From: Chara braunii
Lineage: Eukaryota; Streptophyta; Charophyceae; Charales; Characeae
Direction of reading: 5' to 3'
Assembly (NCBI GenBank): GCA_003427395.1
Contig: BFEA01000070.1
Location: 2,930,381-2,952,398, forward strand
DNA length: 22,018 bases
Part shown: piece after piece, positions 1-8,210 of the stretch
Numbering within the stretch: position 1 is the stretch's first letter
Layout of the letters: every line of letters starts with the position of its first letter
The notes under the pieces: generated by a model
Seen by the model: the letters and a program-made list of their open reading frames with translations, nothing else
Databases searched by the model: none
What the model was told of the DNA's origin: nothing
Made by a program: the position numbers and the translations under genes

Positions 1-20
1 TTTTTTTTTTTTTTTTTTTG
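1..20. repeat. Poly-T run at window edge
   Basis: A homopolymer T run opens the window. It may continue upstream, or be the A-tail of a retroposed sequence on the minus strand. Nothing else can be said from the window. Confidence 0.8.
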
Positions 21-170
21 TCCGTGCACCTGGTGCACCGCCGGCAGCGCGCGCAATGCGCACAGCGCACAGTGTGTGTGCTGTCATTCCTGCGCACAGT
101 GTGTGTGCTGTCATTCCAGCGCACTGCGCACTGGACCGTACCTCACTGCGCACTGGTGCACCACAACTAT
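20..170. repeat. GC-rich block with 27-bp tandem duplication
   Basis: A 26-base segment at 65-90 (GCGCACAGTGTG... to ...CATTCC) is repeated exactly at 92-117. The flanks carry GGTGCACC-like and GCGCACTG-like words in both orientations, so the block has partial inverted symmetry (GGTGCACC near 32 and again near 155). No coding support is seen. Confidence 0.75.
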
Positions 171-194
171 GGGAAGCACATACAAACCACGTAC

Positions 195-366
195 AGTCTC
201 CTTTCTTTCTTCTTGTTCTTCTTGGTCTTCTTCCTCTTCTTCCTACAGGTGCTGCATGGCTCCTCTTCTTCCTCTTCTTCCTCTTCCTCTTCTTTTATTC
301 TTGCTTCTTCTTCTTCTTCTTCTTCTTCTTCTTCTTCTTCTTCTTTTGCTTTTTCTTCTTCTTCCA
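195..366. repeat. CTT/TTC microsatellite and pyrimidine tract
   Basis: This is an almost pure pyrimidine tract on the plus strand, with a clean TTC/CTT run at about 302-345 and looser CTT units on both sides. Reading frames through it give poly-Ser, poly-Leu or poly-Phe on plus and poly-Glu on minus, which is the translation of a microsatellite and not a gene. Confidence 0.9.
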
Positions 367-1142
367 TCTTTGCATGATTGAATGATCGATCTCAAAGAGA
401 GTAGTCTATTTTTGTAATTTAATTTTTTGGCTCATTTAGTAAATGACTATTCTGTTGTACATGTGTTGTTTGCAAGTCTCGTTGGTTTTGTTCGATTGCC
501 GATTCATGCTTGTCAACAGTGTGCTCTGGAGGTTTGCAGTGTAGGAGGAAGGCAGTAGGTCAGTGAGCAGAAGTGAGCTGAACGGATGCTCAGATGGCCC
601 TAAGCAGCTCCTATCTTTGATGGCTCTTCCTATTCAGTGATTAGATAGGGGGATATGGTGTAGTATTTTTTTCTTATCTATCAGCAACTGCGGCCAAATT
701 GCATGGCTTTTGCACCCTTGGATGGCTTTCAATCAGGACCCAGGCTGATGGGGTCGACCCTCTTCGTGATTCAGTGTGACGAAAGGGGACCAGGTCATCA
801 GATCATTCAGATGTTGATTGTGTCTTTGCTGTTCTATTGATTGACAAGTATAGAAGTCAGGTGGGATGTATGAATCTTGCGTGTAGTAACTGCCATGTGG
901 TAAAGAAGATGAGAGGGGGGGAAAGAGGAGATCGATGAATTCACAAAGGGGTAAAGGGAAGAGGTGGTTGGTTGTGAGAGGAAGAGAGGAGGCGGCAAGG
1001 AGAGTCCAGGGGGGAACCGTTGACGAGGAGAATGATTGAGTGGAGGAATTTGAGGCTTTCATTCATGCATGGTAATATATCTATCATTGTTGTTCGTAAT
1101 TCTCACGCTCGTTATTTTTCTTATTTTCTTTTGAAAGTGCAA
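367..1142. other. Non-coding stretch, presumed intron of WDR43-like gene
   Basis: No exon, RNA gene or mobile element could be supported here. The first certain exon of the WDR43-like gene begins at 1316 after a good acceptor, so this stretch is most simply part of the preceding intron. A purine-rich segment at 900-1045 was translated in all plus frames and gives early stops. The upstream WD40 exons are not in the window. Confidence 0.5.
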
Positions 1143-1283
1143 TGGCGTCTGGATATCATCTTTGAACTGACTGGCTCCAGGTAAATCAGAGTTATTCGCA
1201 CTCATCTGATTGCATCTGGATTCGAACTTGGGGTCCGATTCATATTTCAACAGTTCATGGGTGTACCAACTGAGCTAGGCCCG
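1143..1283 (-). mobile_element. tRNA-derived SINE, copy 1
   Basis: Read on the minus strand, the element starts near 1283 with GGGCC followed by TAGCTCAGTTGG (1266-1277), a tRNA D-arm/Pol III A-box. About 40 bases later comes AGTTCGAATCC (1218-1228), a T-arm/B-box. The body continues past the tRNA length through CCTGGAGCCAGTCAGTT and GATGATATC, then becomes A-rich. The copy at 4935-5069 shares head and body, so this is a family and not a chance tRNA-like sequence. It is too diverged and lacks acceptor-stem pairing to be a functional tRNA. No clear target-site duplication is visible. Its 5' end lies about 30 bases from the acceptor of the 1316 exon. Confidence 0.75.
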
Positions 1284-1315
1284 TCAGTTTCTCATGCTTT
1301 CTCACGTCTGTGCAG

Positions 1316-1390
1316 GTGCTGATATCGCAAGCGCTTCATTCAGAAGATAATGAACTCATAGAGCGAGGTCTTAATGTAATTAACGATAAG
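1316..1390 (+). CDS. WDR43: WDR43-like exon: start of Utp12 domain
   Basis: The exon encodes VLISQALHSEDNELIERGLNVINDK in 25 whole codons. The acceptor TGTGCAG ends at 1315 and the donor GTAAGT starts at 1391, a consensus plant 5' splice site. Entry and exit are phase 0. The sequence matches the helix pair that opens Utp12 domains (a run like LxQALxSxDxxLLxxxL). The next exon completes the TVRRL motif. Confidence 0.85.
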
Positions 1391-3994
1391 GTAAGTACAA
1401 AGTACTTATATTCTCTTGTGGGATGCTTGAGCCGACAATGCTATGTCTCATTGAACCATGCCCATCACCACTTTGACCAGGTGCAGAGAAGATGTCACAC
1501 AGCAATATTCACACTCGGAGTTCTCACGAGGCGCATTGGGCCATAATCACAGCCAAACACATGCGATAAAAAAAAAGTCCTGATGTGATTGTTCGCTCAC
1601 ATGCTCGGTAGTTTTGAGTGCTTCATGGCCATTTAAATAGTTGTGTACTTGTGATTTTTGTGACACAGTATAAGATCGGGGGTCGACTTTGAGGGGTGTG
1701 CACAATGTAAGGTCGGGGGGTTGGCTTTGAGGGGTGTGCAGTAGTCACAGCTGGAATCGTAGGAAAGGTGGCAGTGGCCATATATGGTCGTTTTTTTGTT
1801 TTTTTTTTTCCTTCCTGATGTGCAGTTCAGTTCAAGTTTTGGAAGGTGTGAAATTGTGAATGCGTGGTAGGTACGGCCGTCGCGTGGTACCGTCAATTTG
1901 TTAAGTTGTTTGTGTTATGGGTTTGTGGAGTGGGGGGCAGTGGGGGTTGCTATTCTGTGCAGTTTGCTTGCCTTTTTTTTTGCTTTTTGTTCAGTTGTCT
2001 GTTGTGGACGATAGTATTTGTCGAAGGATCGAGAAGTGGACAGACAGACCACATAATTTGTAAACATGGGCTCTTCTTTCCTTGTAATTTTTTTTGTACA
2101 CATGGCTGTTCCAATTGGCGGAGAGGATTATGACAAGAAGGCTTGGTGCAAAGTACTCCTCCCTTGGCGAAGAATGAACCTGCCATTGATGTCATAGGCT
2201 TGTAGGTATCGGATATTTGCTATGGATATTTGCCGTCATACCTCCACACTTCTTACCCCATTTATTACTTTTGAGGCCTCTACATTTGCATAGTTTGCAT
2301 CTGCTCACTCTTTACGTGTTCATAGGCTCCAATGGTTCAATGAGCACTTTTCGCAAAACGTTTTCTGCAATGTATGTGGGAGTCAGTTGGACTTTTTCTT
2401 TCTTTCCTTCCCCCTTGTTTTCGTTGATCAGTGGGTACGCAGCATCAACGTGCAGATTTTTCTGCTACTGGAGGTCGGGAAAGCGCTCTCAGTGGCATCA
2501 GATTGGATTAGCTATGTCTCCAAACTAGCTTGGAGACTGTGTTCGAACTTCAATTGCCAGTATGCCGGAATGGCGGCCCCAGAGAGCTGAAAGTTGTGGC
2601 CGCTTTTCCGATGTACCTTTCCGCCTGCGGCCTGGTTGGTTTGTACGGATGGGGAAATTCACGGCATGTGGAGACGAATGAGGCAAAGTGAAGTATAGAA
2701 GTATGGCAGCAAACATTTCACCGTTGGTTTATCAATTCCTTTGATTGCATACCAACCTTCTTAGTCAGTCTGAATTTGGATTGCGAATATGCTTCCGTGA
2801 GATAATTTGAAATATTTATTTTATTGTAATGCTTTACTCCAAATGACACATCATATGTATTGTCTCTGAATGCTGTGTGTGCAGGTTGTGACATCCACAG
2901 TTCGGAGACTAACATCGATTGAGGCAGGGAAGCTGTTGTCACTGCTTGTTGCAAAGCTGCATGCAAAGTAATTTTCTGCAGAGAGTTCTTTTTGCCCCTT
3001 TCTCATCACAGCCCTCCAGATGAGAAGCATGTCTCCTGATCTCATGTGACACAGTTGGTTGCCTCTCTCTCTCTCTCGCCTTCTTTCTCTCTCCCGCTCC
3101 CCCACCTCTCTCTCACAGACATATGCGCAAGGTAATTTTCTGTGAGGGTATTCTAGCCCCTTTCCCAACACAGGCCCCCAAGTGAAAAACATGTCCTCTG
3201 ATCGCGTGTGACACAGTTGGTCGTCGAGTTGTAGTGTTTGGTCTGCTTCCTGAAAGCAAGCAGATGACTGGTCAAGCACAACTATGGGGTTCTAAACCCA
3301 AGTCCATACACTTTTGGTTTTCCTTCCCTCCCATCTGTGCTTCCTTTTTCTTTTCACTGTCCTCTCTTTTGTGTTCAATGGCCTAATAACCGGAGATCTG
3401 AGTGATTGTTGTCCTCCCATTGCTCTCAGCAATCTGATTACCAGTGTGTGGCTTGCTGCTGTCCATTTGAATCTTATTGTTGTTTGATTGGTTGATTGGG
3501 GGGGTTCCCACTTTGTCGGAGTCACATAGGGAAAACGCATGGGAGTGGAGGGGTTGGTGGTGGGGAGGGGGATTGGAAGTGGGCGCAGGGGGGTCCATAG
3601 TGACGGGCAGGGGTACTAGTTGCATGGGGCAGTGGGGTTTGGTGGTAGGGTTCAGTGACGGTCGGGGGAGGGGGTCTTTAGTATGGACCGTGAATGGAAA
3701 CAATGGCAAAAGTTTTTGTTTGTGCAGATGGAGAGGGGTGTTGATAGTGGCTGCAGTGGGGTCCACAGTGAGGGGCAGGGGGGTTGTGGTGGTAGGGGGA
3801 GGTGAGGGTAGGGGGAGAGGGTCTCTTTATTTTGGACCTGGAATGCACAGACTACACCAAGCATTGGAGGCGTTTGTTTGTGCGGATGAAGAAAGCCAGC
3901 TGATTTGGATAATAGATAACTTCAGAGCATGGCTGCTTGTTCTCCCAGGTATGAGGATTTCGGGCCTTTCGGCATGTTAACGCCTTTTTGAAAT

Positions 3995-4061
<67 letters not shown>

Positions 4062-7000
4062 TGATGCAGACCGAACAGAGACAACTTGGTGATGTGGATT
4101 CGATCAATCCTATTGTACCATGCGGCTCATCTCATGTCGGCGCCAAATGTCCAAGTTGCCCTTTCCTCACTGCAGCAGGTGAGACTTGGGTCTCTTGCCG
4201 ACTTGGCATCCACCTCTTCTCTCATCATATCGTTCTCCATCCACATCTCTGGTGGTCCTTTTTCCACCTTTTTTTTTTTCCAACTTGTCCTCTGTGGCTG
4301 CTTAGAGCATATGCGCCTATGCGAACTCGCTTGTGGAAATCTATAGATATATAACACAGAGATGTTGACATAAGGGTTGCAGACCAGGCGCCTCCCCACC
4401 CAATCCCTCCTTTCTCCTCGCGACCCACAATGTACACACATCGACTATGGATGTGCTTGAAGACTGCATACCGCAGCATTCGACAGTTCATCTCTGGACA
4501 GCTGTGTCAAGTCACTCTTCTCTTTTTTTTTCCTTTTCTCTTTTTGAAACCAGGCTTGGTCTACTGGAGGGGGGGTGGGGGGGTGGGGGAAAGGGGCGGG
4601 GGGGGTATGATCATCCCCCTCTACTAGGTCTGACGCTGGTTGCTCCAGTCTATTGGTGGGGACCTACACCTGCTGGAAACTAGGTCCAGTGTGTGACGCA
4701 CATCAATATCGTGAAGTCACTTTCTTTGCCCTTGTTTCTCTTTCTTGTTCCTTTCCTTCTTTTTGGCATTCTTCGTGGTTTTCCTTCTTTTGCAGTTCTT
4801 CGTGGAGTTTTATTCTCCACGGACTGTAGAGGTATTCTAAACTGCGGTGAAACGGTTGTCTTCCGTAATGTGTACTGTTTCGTTTACTCCTGTCTGTGGT
4901 GCCTGCATTTTGCCCTTTTTTCCTTAATTTCTTAAAAGAAGGGCGACAGCCTTGAGATATCATCGTGAAACTGGCCAGCCCCAGGATTGAGGAAGTTCGT
5001 TCACGCGGACTCGAACTCACGTCTGCATTTCAACAGTTTATGGGTGTGTACCAACTGAGCTAAGGGCCTAAGCCCCTAGCATGTGTTTCAAGGTGCAAAC
5101 AGATGAAAGGATGTGTGGGGGATGAAAGGAAAGGTATCAGAGTTGGAATACACGTGGATATGAAAATCATAATGTGACCCGTAATCCCTTGGCGTCGGGA
5201 ACCCCCTCTGCTACCTTCCCTAATCATCCTTTTTTTCCCGCTTCTCGTGCGGCTCCTGCCTACGTAATTGAAATGCGGGTTATGTTTGGATCATTCTCTG
5301 GTGACCTAGGTAGGTGGCTTAAACTAGTTTGCCATGTCCTGGCCAGATTATCGGCTGCTCATAAAAAGGGGGCGGGTAGGGGGGAAGTGGGGCGAGGGGG
5401 CATAATTAAAAGAAACCTTAAACCACCAGTACCTCGGAGCCTGTTTTTGCCGACCCTGATTTTCACTGCGCTCCGAGTTTTGCCGAGCCTGGGTCCCACT
5501 CCATTTCTTTATGGTACTCTCATGGGAAGAACAAAACAAAACAAAAAAAAAAAACAAAGCTCTGGGCGTGATTGCAGCTGTATGCATTATCGGAAGTGTA
5601 AGTGTGAGTGTGCCCTCAGTGAGGGCATCTCAGCCCCGTGGCCAGGTTGTCAGATTTCAGAAACTCGGAAAAAAAAAAAAAAGACAGAAACATGGATTCG
5701 GCCGTGAAAATGGCAAGATACATTCCCGTAAGTGCCAATGTGATCAGGGTTACAATCCTCTATGGGAACACAGCTCGAGCAGCTCGAGCATATCACGGAT
5801 TCAGGTTGTCAGAGTCCAGAAAATGAAAACAAGAAAAAAAAACGAAAACATGGATTCGGCCTTGAAAACGGCTGGGTACATTCATCTGAGGAAACAATAC
5901 TACAGCAGATCACGGATTCCGCCCTGCCTCGTTGGCAGGGTACTCATTACAAACAAATACAAAAGAAAAAAAGAAAACGACAAGTTTGAGAACATGACCG
6001 TCTTTGCTGTAAGATGCATGCAAGACTGTGAGCACGGTCTCCTAGACATCCCTGCACGACATCATTGCAGTACAAAGGCCCGTTTTTTTTCCTTTCCCTT
6101 TCGTGCACAGGCAAAAAAAAAAATACGACTTTTGGGACATTGCCGACCCTCTGTCCGACCCCCGAAAACTTCGGGTACTGGCCAGTATCTCGTATTTTCC
6201 CAACACTGGGGAAGGTACTGGTGGTTTAAACAATTTCCGGGATTGAAAAAGTAAAGAAAGGCACTCTGTGCACGTCAAACATAACACACCAAATTTTTGT
6301 TTCATGAAAAGCATGTACAGGATTCAAATGGTTCATACGGGTTATGGAGTTATAGACAGGGTTTATAGGGGTTTGGAGGGGGGAGGGTCCTTTATTCGAT
6401 TTAATTTAAAATTTTAAATGTTGCATTAGGTTTTTCTGTTTATTATTTTCTCCGAAATCCTGGTGAGGTGTTTGAATTATTACCCTCTACACGACTTCAA
6501 CTGTACAACATAATTTTTTTTTTTTCCAGTTTTTTTAACTTTTTTACCGTTTTTTAATATCTTGCTTTCTGCAGAGAAAATGCTCGATTTTGACCGGGGG
6601 TACTGATATTGTGCATGGCAGGAATTGTACAGTTGAGCTTGTCTGGGAAGAGAGAGACGTGTGTGAAAATGGCATCTATGGATCAATGCGGGCTGTAGCT
6701 GTGGCTATCTTGCACCATTGTCTTGCTCTGACAATTGCTCGTATGCTGTGTGCCGTGTCGTCCGCAGCTCATCGGTGCGCGGCTGAGTGTGTTTCAGCCA
6801 ATGCTTGCTCTCCTCGGGCGCCTAGACCTTGTTCTTTCACAGGTAATTCTTGCCTTTAGCTCCCCCATGCAACTCCTGATCTTTGCCCCATCTGACCCCT
6901 CACCCCCTTTCACGTCACCGACGAGTCCTTCTGTCTTTGCGCAAATGATGAACTCCTGTCTTCCTCCGAACAGAACACCCCCGTCGTCATGCCGTCAGTA

Positions 7001-8210
7001 TTGGACCACAAATGTAGATCGTATGCATTCAGGATGAGGGCGGGTGGTGTTTGCAAAAAAAAAGAAAAAAGAAAAAAAGGCTGGGTTGTGTCCAGGGGAA
7101 AGACCGTAGCTTGTCGGGGTACTCACTGCTTGGGCTGTGGCGGCTGTGCAGTCGGGAGGGATCTGAAATGGGTTTGTGCGGGTAAAAAAAAAAACATTCC
7201 GTTACGAAGCAAAGGCAAAAGGAAATGGAAAATGCCTTGTGGGCAGTTTGGAACTTTGGCGAATATCCTTGTGGATCTTGGGCCCACCAAAATAGTTTTG
7301 TGGGCCCAAGTTCCAAACTGACAGTAGCTTTTTTTTACTCCCTGCTTGTAGGCAGTATTTTGGTGGGCCCAAGTTCCTAAAGGAATCTGCATCCACATTG
7401 GAAAACAGGATTTTGGTGGGCCCACCAAAATACTCTGGTGGGCCCAAATTGCAAACTGACAGTAACTTTTTTACTCAGTGCTTGTGGGCAGTATTTTGGT
7501 GGGGTGGGCCCAAGTTCCAAAAGGAATCTGCATCCACATTGGAAAACAGGATTTTGGTGGGCCCACCAAAATACTTTGGGCCCAAATTGCAAACTGACAG
7601 TAGCTTTTTTTACTCACTGCTTGTGGTGGGCAGTATTTTGGTGGGATGGGCCCAAGTTCCAAAAGGAATCTGCATCCCACATTGGAAAACAGGATTTTGG
7701 TGGGCCCAACTTTGGTGGGCCCAAGTTGCAAACTGACAGTAGCTTGTCAGGGTACTCACTGCTTGGGCTGAGGAACTGTGGCGAATATCGATCGTTGTGG
7801 ATCTTGGGCCCACCAAAATACTGTGGCCAGTTTGGAACTGTTGCGAATAGCGTGTGAACTTGTTTTTTTTTTTTCTGGAGTTTTCTGAAAGGGTGATGAT
7901 GCTTGTGTGTTCTGCGTTCGATGCGCTTCCTTTGCTGCGTGAATGTACTTTGCAGATCGGGCAATTGGGAGGTGCGGTCGAACAAGCGGATGGACCAGAT
8001 ACGCCCGCGATTGTGTATGAGGAGGAGGAGACGGATGACGAAGAGGAGGATGTGGAAGATGCAATGGTAGATGAAAGTGAAGGGTTTAGCGATGAGGACG
8101 AGGAGTGGGATAGCCAGGACGACACACCAGCGAAAGGGAAAGAGGACAATCATGCGGCAGATGACATTTACGGAGAGAGTGACGAGGATTTGGAATCGTT
8201 GTCGTCATAA
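1316..8210 (+). CDS. WDR43: WDR43/UTP5-like SSU processome protein, 3' part (5 exons, joined)
   Basis: Exons 1316-1390, 2885-2967, 4070-4178, 6768-6842 and 7956-8210 total 597 nt and join in frame (198 residues plus TAA). All introns are GT-AG. Exons 1-4 (about residues 1-114) form an all-helical Utp12 domain: ISQALHS, TVRRL, a tryptophan helix MWIRSILLYHAAHLMS and RLDLVLSQ are typical positions. Exon 5 is an acidic tail (35 Asp/Glu of 84 residues) with VYEEEE, a feature I associate with WDR43/Utp5 and not with WDR3, TBL3 or WDR36, which also carry Utp12-type domains. In known members an N-terminal WD40 propeller precedes this domain, and the protein joins the t-UTP/UTP-A complex on pre-rRNA in the nucleolus, supporting rDNA transcription and early 18S processing. 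The propeller exons lie upstream of the window, so the gene is partial only because of the window edge. No frameshift or in-frame stop is seen. Family assignment is by motif recognition, not a search. Confidence 0.82.
1391..2884 (+). other. Intron between Utp12 exons 1 and 2
   Basis: This 1494-base intron has GTAAGT at its start and GTGTGCAG at its end. It is T-rich, as plant introns are. It contains a 37-bp-period imperfect tandem duplication at about 1671-1745 (TAAGATCGGGGGTCGACTTT versus TAAGGTCGGGGGGTTGGCTTT, both followed by GAGGGGTGTGCA). No further coding or RNA gene could be supported in it. Confidence 0.8.
2885..2967 (+). CDS. WDR43: WDR43-like exon: Utp12 domain, TVRRL helix
   Basis: The exon reads VVTSTVRRLTSIEAGKLL followed by SLLVAKLHA plus two bases of the next codon (83 nt, enters phase 0, leaves with AA). 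The acceptor is TGTGCAG at 2884 and the donor is GTAATTTTC at 2968. In the unspliced frame a TAA follows immediately, so splicing at 2968 is required. The TVRRL segment is the most conserved part of Utp12 domains that I recognise. Confidence 0.87.
2961..3221 (+). repeat. Tandem duplication of the 5' splice-site region
   Basis: The segment 2961-3060, covering the last exon bases, the donor and about 90 bases of intron, is repeated at 3123-3221 with moderate divergence. ATGCAAAGTAATTTTCTG becomes ATGCGCAAGGTAATTTTCTG, and both copies end in GTGACACAGTTGGT. A CT-rich tract (3061-3119) separates them. The second copy carries its own, arguably stronger, donor (AAG-GTAATT). Confidence 0.85.
3540..3900 (+). 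repeat. G-rich intronic duplication, period about 150-170 bp
   Basis: Two G-rich copies lie in intron 2. GGGTCCATAGTGACGGGCAG near 3590 is matched by GGGTCCACAGTGAGGGGCAG near 3758, and GTTTGTTTGTGC-A/G-GATG occurs near 3715 and 3870. Both copies hold many GGG and GGGG runs on the sense strand, so G-quadruplex formation in pre-mRNA is possible. Reading frames in it are Gly/Val-rich and read as repeat translation. Confidence 0.75.
3999..4058 (+). repeat. (TG)30 microsatellite next to a splice acceptor
   Basis: Thirty perfect TG units end at 4058. They are followed by only CGATGATGCAG before the exon at 4070, and this stretch replaces the polypyrimidine tract expected at a plant acceptor. Confidence 0.97.
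4070..4178 (+). CDS. WDR43: WDR43-like exon: Utp12 domain, tryptophan helix
   Basis: With the two carried-over bases, the 109-nt exon encodes K-PNRDNLVMWIRSILLYHAA then HLMSAPNVQVALSSLQQ. It leaves in phase 0 at donor GTGAGA (4179). The W-I/L-K/R-x-I/L-L-x-x-H-A-x-x-L-M/L-S pattern is characteristic of Utp12 domains. Its 5' boundary is fixed by the reading frame: AG at 4068-4069 is the only acceptor that keeps the frame with the preceding exon. Confidence 0.88.
4566..4610 (+). repeat. G-run cluster (possible G-quadruplex)
   Basis: At least five runs of three to eight G are separated by one to four bases (GGGGGGGTGGGGGGGTGGGG and onwards), on the sense strand of the intron. The composition suits an RNA or DNA quadruplex. 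There is no sequence evidence of function. Confidence 0.7.
4935..5069 (-). mobile_element. tRNA-derived SINE, copy 2
   Basis: On the minus strand it begins AGGCCCTTAGCTCAGTTGGT (A-box at 5051-5062) and continues to GAGTTCGAGTCC (B-box, 5007-5018). A body CCTGGGGCTGGCCAGTTTC and GATGATATC follows, then A-rich sequence. Head and body match copy 1 at 1143-1283, including the unusual spacer ACACCCAT-A/G-AACTGTTGAAAT after the A-box. The promoter boxes look better preserved here than in copy 1. It lies antisense in intron 3 of the WDR43-like gene. Confidence 0.8.
5418..6229 (+). mobile_element. TTAA element A: 0.8-kb non-autonomous inverted-repeat transposon
   Basis: The element is bounded by TTAA at 5418-5421 and 6226-6229. 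Just inside are perfect 13-bp terminal inverted repeats, ACCACCAGTACCT (5422-5434) and AGGTACTGGTGGT (6213-6225). The 804-base body has no transposase; a reading frame spanning 5511-6254 is Lys-rich and runs through poly-A tracts. Internally, a block with an A-rich tract and ACATGGATTCGGCC is duplicated with a 158-bp period (5691 and 5849). The 12500-13304 segment is the same element in opposite orientation, matching over its length including the GAGGCAGGGCGGAATCCGTG stretch. TTAA target duplication is the hallmark of the piggyBac superfamily, so mobilisation by a piggyBac-like enzyme is a reasonable inference. Confidence 0.85.
6768..6842 (+). CDS. WDR43: WDR43-like exon: end of Utp12 domain
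   Basis: The exon encodes LIGARLSVFQPMLALLGRLD then LVLSQ in 25 whole codons. The acceptor TCCGCAG ends at 6767 and the donor GTAATT starts at 6843. The segment Y/Q-x-L-I-x-A-R-L-x-x-F-Q followed by G-R/K-L-x-L-x-L-x-Q is the closing helix pair of WDR43-type Utp12 domains. Confidence 0.88.
6843..7955 (+). other. Intron between the Utp12 domain and the acidic tail
   Basis: This 1113-base intron runs from GTAATT to CTTTGCAG. Most of it (7105-7850) is the GGGCCC repeat array. The part before the array (6843-7100) shows no feature beyond an A-rich stretch at 7056-7080. Confidence 0.8.
7105..7850 (+). repeat. ~141-bp tandem array of GGGCCC palindromes
   Basis: A unit containing AGGAATCTGCATCCACATTG starts at 7381, 7522 and 7664 (periods 141 and 142). 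Each unit carries TTTTGGTGGGCCCACCAAAA or halves of it, so GGGCCC occurs 12 times between about 7279 and 7812. The array is framed by related flanks: GTACTCACTGCTTGGGCTG occurs near 7119 and 7752, and GTGGATCTTGGGCCCACC near 7271 and 7799. CAAACTGACAGTAGCTT separates units. The arms allow strong hairpins. Reading frames across it (Trp-Ala-His-rich) are repeat translation. Confidence 0.92.
7956..8210 (+). CDS. WDR43: WDR43-like terminal exon: acidic tail and stop
   Basis: The last exon (85 codons including TAA at 8208-8210) starts after acceptor CTTTGCAG. It encodes IGQLGGAVEQADGPDTPAIV followed by YEEEETDDEEED and further acidic blocks (18 Glu, 17 Asp in 84 residues), ending in DLESLSS. Several Ser/Thr are followed by acidic residues and would suit casein kinase 2, a common trait of nucleolar acidic tails. 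An ATG-started frame extends back to 7854, but the Utp12 exon upstream and the acceptor make the exon boundary at 7956 the better call. Confidence 0.85.
   Translation: MGQLGGAVEQADGPDTPAIVYEEEETDDEEEDVEDAMVDESEGFSDEDEEWDSQDDTPAKGKEDNHAADDIYGESDEDLESLSS

Larger units (their letters stand above)
4179..6767 (+). other. Intron between Utp12 exons 3 and 4
   Basis: This 2589-base intron runs from GTGAGA to GTCCGCAG. It contains a G-rich tract (4566-4610), SINE copy 2 (4935-5069, antisense) and the large TTAA element A (5418-6229, in the sense orientation used here). The remaining parts (4180-4560, 4620-4930, 5070-5417, 6230-6767) show no further recognisable feature. Confidence 0.8.

Noticed and set aside
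18-385. Overlapping frames with poly-Ser, poly-Leu, poly-Phe or poly-Glu
   Set aside because: They are translations of the TTC microsatellite in different frames.
733-1062. 109-codon minus-strand frame as a gene
   Set aside because: No motif, no splice support and skewed composition; it lies in the presumed upstream intron of the WDR43-like gene.
1210-1283. Functional tRNA gene (also at 5005-5069)
   Set aside because: A and B boxes are present, but acceptor-stem pairing is missing and the homologous copies extend well beyond a tRNA, so SINE copies are the better call.
2217-2590. Additional WDR43 exon around 2440-2590
   Set aside because: Exons 1316-1390 and 2885-2967 join directly in frame across the conserved Utp12 sequence, leaving no room for an exon between them.
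5511-6254. 247-codon plus-strand open frame
   Set aside because: It lies inside TTAA element A, runs through several poly-A tracts as Lys-rich stretches, spans the 158-bp internal duplication, and the related element B does not keep it open.
7398-8153. Several 110-180-codon frames on both strands over the GGGCCC array
   Set aside because: They are translations of the tandem palindromic repeat inside a clear GT-AG intron.
7854-8210. 118-residue protein starting at ATG 7854
   Set aside because: The acidic C-terminal part is real, but the N-terminal part (poly-Phe) is intron sequence; the acceptor at 7955 and the upstream Utp12 exons explain the gene better.
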